DNA of 64,000 nucleotides from Myxococcus landrumus (GTDB taxonomy: Bacteria > Myxococcota > Myxococcia > Myxococcales > Myxococcaceae), in assembly GCF_017301635.1 (NCBI RefSeq), contig NZ_CP071091.1, positions 5,716,001-5,780,000 of the forward strand. The letters are read 5' to 3'. The notes under the pieces are model-generated. The model did not search any database, had not been told where the DNA came from, and saw nothing but the letters and a program-made list of their open reading frames with translations. Made by a program: the position numbers and the translations under genes. This document shows positions 58,422-64,000 of the stretch, piece by piece. The stretch's first letter is position 1. Each line of letters opens with the position of its first letter.

Positions 58422-58566
58422 CACCGCCCGCGTCCTCCTCACGGTTCGTCCCAGGCATGCGCGTCAGGCCGATATGGCCCGCCCGCGCGTCGCGTTTCAC
58501 CGGCAGATGCGACGCGGTGGCCCTGGGCGAACCAACCTCCCGGGCCCGCGACGAGAGGAGGACGTG
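58422..58566. promoter_or_regulatory. Promoter region of paralogue 5
   Basis: Contains CGATATG (58470-58476), 97 bp before the ATG at 58567, with GGCAT (58454-58458) 16 bp upstream of it. CCTCC (58536-58540) faces GGAGG (58557-58561). It matches the leaders of copies 1 and 4. Confidence 0.5.
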
Positions 58567-60069
58567 ATGCGACGGTTTGGATGGATGCTGGGGCTCATGG
58601 GGTGCGTGGGGTGCACCACCGTCACGCGGGGGCTCGCCACCCAGTACAACCCGGAGACGGGTGAGTACGAGAAACCCAAGCAGGAGGTCGTCTATCTGGT
58701 GCCCGTCGAGGAGGCGATGATGACGGCCCGGCGCATCCTCGAGGAGGACGAGCGCTTCGACGTCATGGAGAAGGACGGGGGACTCGAGCTCATCTCCTCC
58801 CTCCGCGAGCCTGGGCAGAACAAGGACGGCCTTCGCAACCTCGAGCGCTACTACATCAAGGGCCAGCGCCTCGGCCCCCGGCAGTCACTGGTCCGCGTCT
58901 TCCGCCTCAGCTACAGCGAGATGGAGAACCTGGTCGAGAAGCCGACGGAGAGCCGGGGCCTCGAGTCCTTCGCGGACCGCGCCCCGCCTATCCGGAGCGC
59001 CGGACCCGCGGTCCACGTCGCCAGGGAGAGCGTCTTCACCAAGGACCCGCTCGCGGGCGCCCCGAAGATGGAGGGCTTCCGCCTGGCTCGCGGCTACCGC
59101 GACCTGGACATCGAGCAGAAGCTCCTGGCTCAACTGGAGATGGCGCCCGCGCTGGAACTCGTCGGCGGCAATCCTCCCGGGCCCATGCGCTCCATGGTGA
59201 TGGAGGGCTGGGGTGAAGATGAGGCCACCGCCGCCGCCGCCCCTCCGGAGTGCGGCGCGCCCTTGGACGGCGCCTCGTCCCTGTTCGCCGCGGGCGGCGT
59301 CCTGCTCGTCGCGGACCCGCTGGGCACCCAGGAAGTGCCCGCCGTGACGCTGCGGATGATGTGCGAGGCCACGTCCCAGGGGCTCCCCGTGACGCTCGCG
59401 CTGTCCTTCCCCGCCTCCGAGCAGCCGATGCTCGCGCGCTACCTCGCCAGCACCGGCAAGTCGACGGACGCGCAGGAGCTCCTCTCGGGCAGCACCTTCT
59501 GGCGCCGGACGTACCAGGACGGCCGCAGCAGCCGCGCCATGCTCTGGCTCCTCGAGCAGGCCCGCCGCCTGCGCGCCTCCGGCAAGGACGTGGCCATCGC
59601 CGCCATCGACTCCGACAAGCTCCAGGGCAACGAGCGCGAGGCCCAGATGGCCGAGCACCTGCTCCAGGCCCAGGCCGCGCGCCCCCTGGCCTGGACGGTG
59701 GCGCTCACCGGCAGCGTCCACGCGCGCACCACCGAGGTGGCGTGGAATGGCGACCTCGACCCGATGGGTGCTCGCGTGGCGCGCATGCTGCCCTCGGTGC
59801 GCTCGCTCGACGTGAGCTTCCAGCGCGGCTCCCAGTTCGTCTGCCGCTACAGCATCTGGGACGAAGTGGAGTGCAACGTCTTCGGCATCAGCCCGTCGCT
59901 CGAGGCCCGGCAGTCCGCGAAGCAGGGCGAGGGCCTGGAGCTCTACACCGCCCAGAAGCCTGACGGCTTCCACGGCCGGCTCTACCTGGGGTCCTTGAAT
60001 GCCTCGCCTCCGGCGCTCCAGGCGCAGCCTCGGGCCACGGCGATGAACCAGGCCCCCGCCAGGAAGTAG
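58567..60069 (+). CDS. Array paralogue 5: lipoprotein, GLAT subtype
   Basis: A 500-residue lipoprotein with 'LGLMGCVGC'. The N-terminal domain reads 'TRGLATQYNPETGEYEKPKQEVVYL' with 'REPGQNKDGLRNLERYYIKG'. The C-terminal domain has 'ADPLGTQEVP', 'SEQPMLARYLAS', 'FWRRTYQDGRSSRAMLWLLEQARRL', 'NEREAQMAEHLL' and 'LTGSVHARTTEV'. The ATG at 58567 is fixed by the strong GGAGG and by alignment with the other copies; an upstream in-frame ATG at 58474 adds a non-homologous stretch. A hairpin follows the gene, so it is the end of the array. Confidence 0.72.
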   Translation: MRRFGWMLGLMGCVGCTTVTRGLATQYNPETGEYEKPKQEVVYLVPVEEAMMTARRILEEDERFDVMEKDGGLELISSLREPGQNKDGLRNLERYYIKGQRLGPRQSLVRVFRLSYSEMENLVEKPTESRGLESFADRAPPIRSAGPAVHVARESVFTKDPLAGAPKMEGFRLARGYRDLDIEQKLLAQLEMAPALELVGGNPPGPMRSMVMEGWGEDEATAAAAPPECGAPLDGASSLFAAGGVLLVADPLGTQEVPAVTLRMMCEATSQGLPVTLALSFPASEQPMLARYLASTGKSTDAQELLSGSTFWRRTYQDGRSSRAMLWLLEQARRLRASGKDVAIAAIDSDKLQGNEREAQMAEHLLQAQAARPLAWTVALTGSVHARTTEVAWNGDLDPMGARVARMLPSVRSLDVSFQRGSQFVCRYSIWDEVECNVFGISPSLEARQSAKQGEGLELYTAQKPDGFHGRLYLGSLNASPPALQAQPRATAMNQAPARK

Positions 60070-60090
60070 CGCCCACACCCGTGTGTGACA

Positions 60091-60124
60091 GGAGCTCCGG
60101 CGCCCATGACGGGCCGGAGCCTCC
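60091..60124. terminator. Terminator-like hairpin after the array
   Basis: GGAGCTCCGGC (60091-60101) pairs with GCCGGAGCCTCC (60113-60124) through 11 base pairs with one bulged C and an 11-base loop, 21 bp after the stop of paralogue 5. Confidence 0.65.
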
Positions 60125-60345
60125 TCGCGTCCGCCTTCCGGCAACTTCCGCCGGACATGGCAAGTCTTGCCGTCCTGCTTCGGGCCTTCTCCGGCAAGGC
60201 TTGCGGGCCGCGGGACTGTCTCCTCCTGGACCCGGGCCTTCGAGCGCTGGCACCGCTGTTGCTCTTCCATCGCCCAAGCGCGCCTCCGGGGCTTGCGCAT
60301 GTCGCGACAGCTCGCGGGGGGACGCGCTGGAAAAGGAAGACATCC

Positions 60346-60840
60346 ATGTCGAATCACACGCTCTTGAAGCAAGCGGCGGCGGCTCTCATGTTGGTGGGCG
60401 CCCTGCCCGCGGCGGCCGGTCCGGCGACCTACGCCGGTGCGCTCTGCACCTCCGTGTCGGGCTTCGGCACGCCCTCCATCTACCGCAGCGGCCGGCTCAT
60501 CAACACCACGGGCTCCACGCTCGAGGTCGTCTGCCCGGTGCAGCGCAACGTCACGGTCACCAACCTCAACGAGGACGTGTCGGTGCTCGTCACCGTGGTC
60601 GACGCGAGCCTGGATGATGACGTCCGCTGCACCGCGACGGTGACGGAGGCCGACGGCACCGCCATCCTCGCCGGCTCCGGCCAGACGAGCGGCGCGGACA
60701 CCGCGAACGCCAAGAGCATCTCCATCAACCTGGCGCCCGCGCTCGCGTCCTTCTTCGGCTACATCACCGTGCGCTGCGAGCTGCCGAAGACCTACGCGGG
60801 CTTCAACTCGGTGCTCGCCAGCATCTACGTCTCGGAGTAG
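60346..60840 (+). CDS. Small secreted protein
   Basis: A 164-residue exported protein. The signal peptide covers about 1-24 ('QAAAALMLVGALPAAAGP'). The mature part is beta-rich with four cysteines and many Val/Thr/Ser strands, ending in 'YVSE'; it resembles small myxobacterial secreted proteins of unknown function. The ATG at 60346 has AGGAAG nine bases upstream. The 276-bp gap before it carries the array hairpin and a perfect GGCAAGTCTTGCC repeat (60159-60171). It lies five bases before the next gene and is probably co-transcribed with it. Confidence 0.75.
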   Translation: MSNHTLLKQAAAALMLVGALPAAAGPATYAGALCTSVSGFGTPSIYRSGRLINTTGSTLEVVCPVQRNVTVTNLNEDVSVLVTVVDASLDDDVRCTATVTEADGTAILAGSGQTSGADTANAKSISINLAPALASFFGYITVRCELPKTYAGFNSVLASIYVSE

Positions 60841-60845
60841 CCGCC

Positions 60846-61511
60846 ATGTCCAAGGTCCGCTGGGGAGTCCTGGGGCTGGCTGGAGCCGCCGTGGCCACCG
60901 CTGGGGTGTGGAGCATCTGGGGGGAGACACCTCGCGAGCCCGCGGCACCGCCCGCACTCGCGACACCACACGGGAGTGCTCCAGCGGACCTGGCACAGGA
61001 GGTCCGCGCGCTGCGCGCGGAGTTGGAGTCCTTGCGTCAGCGGCAGGGTGCGCTGGCACAACATCCCCCCACGTCCGTGGTGGAAGCTCCGGCGCGGGAG
61101 GCTTCCGAGCAGAAGCCTTCCGTGTCCGGGGAGCAGGCGCGCGCGGCCGCGGAGCAGGCGCGGCTGGAGCGGGTGCGAGAGATAGACGCGGAGCTGGAGG
61201 CCGCGGCGAACACGGAGCCTCGTGATGCGGACTGGGCCGGACGCACCGAGTCGCTCGTGACGGAGTCCTTCCGGGGCCCCCCGTTCGCGGGCTCGCGGCT
61301 CACCCGGGTGGAGTGCCGCACGCACTTGTGCACCCTGGAGGTGGAGCATGACGGGCACGAGGCGCGGGCGGAGCTCCTGTCGTTGCTCCTGAAGGTGCCG
61401 GGGATTCAGGGACAGGCCGTCCTGCGCCCCCGAAATGACGGGGGTCGGTGGACCTCTCGCGTCTATCTCTCGCGCGCGGGCGAAGACCTGCCCTTCACCC
61501 GGCGACCTTGA
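60846..61511 (+). CDS. Membrane-anchored coiled-coil protein
   Basis: A 221-residue protein with one N-terminal transmembrane segment (about 7-25, '[19 protein letters not shown]'). A charged helical stretch at about 48-120 ('[19 protein letters not shown]', '[19 protein letters not shown]') is predicted to form a coiled coil. A C-terminal globular part has two cysteines in '[19 protein letters not shown]'. No enzyme motif. It starts five bases after the small secreted protein gene. Possibly a periplasmic scaffold. Confidence 0.75.
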   Translation: MSKVRWGVLGLAGAAVATAGVWSIWGETPREPAAPPALATPHGSAPADLAQEVRALRAELESLRQRQGALAQHPPTSVVEAPAREASEQKPSVSGEQARAAAEQARLERVREIDAELEAAANTEPRDADWAGRTESLVTESFRGPPFAGSRLTRVECRTHLCTLEVEHDGHEARAELLSLLLKVPGIQGQAVLRPRNDGGRWTSRVYLSRAGEDLPFTRRP

Positions 61512-61597
61512 GCGTGACTCCTCCTCCGCCTGAACGGCCACGGCTTCGTATCGTCACGATTCCCTTGAGTTGCCCGACTCCGCGCGGGCGTGCCAGC

Positions 61598-63436
61598 ATG
61601 GACGTCCGCCCGATGGCCGCGCCTCCTCCTACTGCTCGAGATACTCGTCCCATCGGAATCAGCTCCGAGTCTTCCGGGACGAGCGCCGCCTACCTGTTGG
61701 TGCTGGAGGGAGAGTCCTCCTGGCGCTTTCCGCTCCCCGCCGAGGGTGTCGTGCTGGTGGGCCGCGATGACAAGGCGGACCTGAAGCTGAAGGACGAGAG
61801 TGTCTCCCGGCGACACGCGCGCATCCTGGTGACGGATGAGGGCGCGCGGGTGGTGGACCTGGGAAGCCAGAACGGAACGACGCTGAACGGCCAGCACATC
61901 GAGGAGGCCCGGCCGTTGATGTCCGGGGATGTGGTTGCCTTTGGAGCGGTGGTGGCGGTGGTGCGCGCCAGGCATCGGCCCATGCCGGCGCGGCGGGCGT
62001 TGGAGGCGGAGCGGTGGATGGGGCAGTTGCGCGAGGAGGTGGAGCGCGCGCTTCGTTATGGCCGGCCGCTCACGGTGCTCGCGTTGGCGCTGGACGCGCC
62101 GAGCGCGGCGGGCCGCGAGGCGGTGGAGGCGGTGCTGGGGACGGACGCGGGGCCCGCGGAGGCGGCGGGGTGGCTGGATGGAGAGCACCTGCTGTGGCTT
62201 CTGCCCGAGGTGTCCGGCGAGCCGGGTGAAGAGGGGTTGGGGGAGCGGGTGGAGGCGCTGCTCGCGGCGAGTCCTCGGGCGCGGCTGGGGGCGGCGACGT
62301 GTCCGTCGGATGGGTGCGACGCGGAGACGTTGGTGGCCGCGGCGCGCATGGCGGCGAGGACGGCGACGCCGGGGGGATTTGCTTCAGCGGTGGAGGGCGT
62401 CACCCGACTGACGTTGGCGGAGCGCACGGTGCTGGTGGCGGACCCGGCGATGGCGCAATTGTATGCGCTGTTGCGCAGGCTGGCCGCCAGCGAGCTGCCG
62501 GTGCTGGTGTGTGGCGAGACGGGGGCGGGCAAGGAGAACGCGGCGTTCGCGGTGCATCACTGGTCTCGCCGGGCCGCGGGGCCGTTCGTTCCGGTCAACT
62601 GCGCGGCGCTGCCTGAAGGACTGGTGGAGAGCGAGCTGTTCGGCCACGAGCGCGGGGCCTTCTCGGGAGCCACCGCGACGCGCGTGGGCTTCCTGGAGAG
62701 CGCGCAGGGCGGCACGGTGTTCCTGGATGAAGTGGGTGAGCTCCCCGCGTCCGCGCAAGCGAAGCTCCTGCGGGCGTTGGAGTCGCGGCGCATCACGCGG
62801 GTGGGAGATACGCGGGAGCGGAGCATCGACATCCGGGTGGTGGCGGCGACGCATCGAGATTTGGAGGCGGAGGTGGCCGCGGGGCGCTTCCGGCAGGATT
62901 TGTACTTCCGGCTGGGTGCGGCGACGGTGTTGTTGCCGCCGTTGCGGGAGCGGCCTCGCGAGGTGCCCATGCTCGCGCGGGACTTCCTGGAGCGGGCGTG
63001 TGCGGCGCTGGGGCGGCGGGAGCTGGTCCTGGCCTCGGGGACGCTGCATGCGCTGGCTCGGCATGCGTGGCCCGGGAATGTGCGGGAGCTGCGCAACCTG
63101 ATGGACTACGCGGCGGCGGCGGTGACGGGGGATGTGGTGGAGCCGCACCATCTGCCCGCGCGGATGCTGGGAGGGAAGGCTTCGGCGCAGGTGCCCGTGG
63201 CGGAGGCGGAGCAGCCGGAGCCGCTCGCGGTGCAGACGGCGCGGCCTCGGATTCCGCTGGCGCAGGAGATTCGTGAGCTGGAGCGCAAGCGGATGGTGGA
63301 AGCGCTGGAGGCGTCCGAGGGGGTCCAGACGCGTGCGGCGGAAATGATAGGAATGCCGATTCGCACGTTCTCATTCAAGTTGAAGCAATTCGGACTTCAT
63401 CCACGAGTCACCCGCCGAGGTTCCTCAACGGAATGA
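61598..63436 (+). CDS. FHA-domain sigma-54-dependent transcription activator
   Basis: A 612-residue regulator. An FHA domain at about 35-125 ('[25 protein letters not shown]', '[11 protein letters not shown]') replaces the usual receiver. A poorly conserved region follows at 135-270, possibly another degenerate cyclase-like domain. The AAA+ domain (about 280-510) has Walker A 'GETGAGKE', '[11 protein letters not shown]', Walker B '[12 protein letters not shown]' and arginine-finger segments. A Fis-type helix-turn-helix closes the chain. The sigma-54 contact loop is GAFSGA rather than GAFTGA. The 3' end overlaps the kinase start as ATGA. The ATG at 61598 is chosen by domain position; its ribosome site is weak. 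Confidence 0.87.
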   Translation: MDVRPMAAPPPTARDTRPIGISSESSGTSAAYLLVLEGESSWRFPLPAEGVVLVGRDDKADLKLKDESVSRRHARILVTDEGARVVDLGSQNGTTLNGQHIEEARPLMSGDVVAFGAVVAVVRARHRPMPARRALEAERWMGQLREEVERALRYGRPLTVLALALDAPSAAGREAVEAVLGTDAGPAEAAGWLDGEHLLWLLPEVSGEPGEEGLGERVEALLAASPRARLGAATCPSDGCDAETLVAAARMAARTATPGGFASAVEGVTRLTLAERTVLVADPAMAQLYALLRRLAASELPVLVCGETGAGKENAAFAVHHWSRRAAGPFVPVNCAALPEGLVESELFGHERGAFSGATATRVGFLESAQGGTVFLDEVGELPASAQAKLLRALESRRITRVGDTRERSIDIRVVAATHRDLEAEVAAGRFRQDLYFRLGAATVLLPPLRERPREVPMLARDFLERACAALGRRELVLASGTLHALARHAWPGNVRELRNLMDYAAAAVTGDVVEPHHLPARMLGGKASAQVPVAEAEQPEPLAVQTARPRIPLAQEIRELERKRMVEALEASEGVQTRAAEMIGMPIRTFSFKLKQFGLHPRVTRRGSSTE

Positions 63437-64000
63437 GTACGCCGCCCGGGCCGCTGGAGCCACCGCGCGAGTTCGAGGAGTACCAGGTCCTGCGGCGGCT
63501 GGGGCGCGGCGCCATGGGACAGGTCTTCCTGGCGCGGGACACGCTCCTGGACCGGTTGGTGGCGGTGAAGTTCATCGCGACGCCGGGGGGTGGGTTGCCG
63601 GACGCGGTGGCGCGGGCGCGGTTCTTCCAGGAGGCCCGGGCAATTGCCCGGCTGCAGCATCCCAATGTGGTGGCCATCCACCGTGTGGGTGAGGTTCGGG
63701 GACAGCCGTATCTGGTGTCCGAGCTTGTGCGGGGTGAGCCGCTGGACCGGTTGGCGGTGCCGCTGGAGGGGCGGCAGGTGTTGACGCTCGCGGTGGGGCT
63801 CTCGCGGGGGCTCGCCGCCGCGCATCGGTGCGGAGTGCTGCATCGGGACATCAAGCCCGCGAACGCGATTCTCTCCGAGGACGGAGAGGTGAAGCTGCTC
63901 GACTTCGGGCTCGCGGAGTCGCTGACGGGGGAAGGGGGTCCGCGCGCCTGGGCTGGGAGGGCGAGCCTCGGAGGTGCAGCCTCGGAGGTGCGCGACACGG
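63433..64000 (+). CDS. Ser/Thr protein kinase (partial, runs off the window)
   Basis: The first 189 residues are visible. The glycine loop '[14 protein letters not shown]', 'VAVKFIA' lysine, '[11 protein letters not shown]' catalytic loop and 'DFGLAE' are all present, so this is an active-type kinase. Its ATG overlaps the TGA of the FHA-sigma54 activator gene (ATGA), so the two are co-translated, and the kinase may phosphorylate a partner read by that FHA domain. The C-terminal part, including any membrane anchor, lies outside. Confidence 0.88.
   Translation, partial: MSTPPGPLEPPREFEEYQVLRRLGRGAMGQVFLARDTLLDRLVAVKFIATPGGGLPDAVARARFFQEARAIARLQHPNVVAIHRVGEVRGQPYLVSELVRGEPLDRLAVPLEGRQVLTLAVGLSRGLAAAHRCGVLHRDIKPANAILSEDGEVKLLDFGLAESLTGEGGPRAWAGRASLGGAASEVRDT

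Overview
The window is very GC-rich DNA (coding third positions almost always G or C) from a deltaproteobacterium of the Myxococcota, most likely the Myxococcaceae. The case rests on four Ser/Thr kinases, several sensor histidine kinases, FHA-domain regulators, many lipoproteins, secreted proteins with lineage-type repeats, and dense gene packing with ATGA overlaps. It looks chromosomal: I saw no tRNA or rRNA gene, insertion sequence, phage gene or CRISPR array.

Layout. 1-5.7 kb: end of a DUF2169/ketoacyl-synthase-like operon of the kind found near type VI secretion loci, a response regulator coupled to a flippase-like membrane protein, a DegP/HtrA protease, and two small DUF genes. 5.8-21 kb: signalling region with a 1346-residue kinase/ATPase/TPR protein, an FHA-PAS-PAS-histidine kinase-receiver hybrid coupled to an OPT transporter, two more Ser/Thr kinases, a secreted NGLST-repeat protein and a soluble histidine kinase. 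21-28.8 kb: cysteine dioxygenase with a divergent flavoprotein, a 4-oxalocrotonate decarboxylase, an outer-membrane barrel, an SDR and a GAF histidine kinase. 28.9-32 kb: a nitrate/sulfonate-type ABC transporter with two permeases fused in one chain. 32.5-39.3 kb: a tight seven-gene operon for oxidative tryptophan/kynurenine breakdown (aminomuconate-semialdehyde dehydrogenase, RidA-type deaminase, 3-hydroxyanthranilate dioxygenase, ACMS decarboxylase, kynureninase, kynurenine monooxygenase, SDR). Together with the decarboxylase at 24.6 kb this covers kynurenine to a C5 dienoate; the first step (tryptophan dioxygenase) and the last steps are not in the window. 39.3-49 kb: lipoproteins, an S41-type protein, SnoaL-like protein, an Ada repair regulator beside a small Ada-zinc-domain protein, a kynurenine-formamidase-like hydrolase, a secreted acetamidase/formamidase, and a beta-solenoid-like protein. 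49.3-52 kb: glutamine synthetase convergent with an APC permease.

52.2-60.1 kb is the most unusual part: five consecutive paralogous lipoprotein genes (474-516 residues). Each has a small N-terminal domain and a C-terminal domain that I read as a degenerate ChaN/EreA (Tiki-like) fold in which the usual Gly-Glu-x-His motif has become Asp-Pro-Leu-Gly. Three of the five share a promoter-like CGATATG element about 90 bp before the start, and four have a CCTCC element able to pair with the ribosome binding site. The copies fall into two subtypes that match this promoter pattern. 60.3-64 kb: a small secreted protein, a membrane-anchored coiled-coil protein, and an FHA-sigma54 activator translationally coupled to a fourth Ser/Thr kinase that runs off the window.

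All functions are inferred from reading the sequence; no database search was run.
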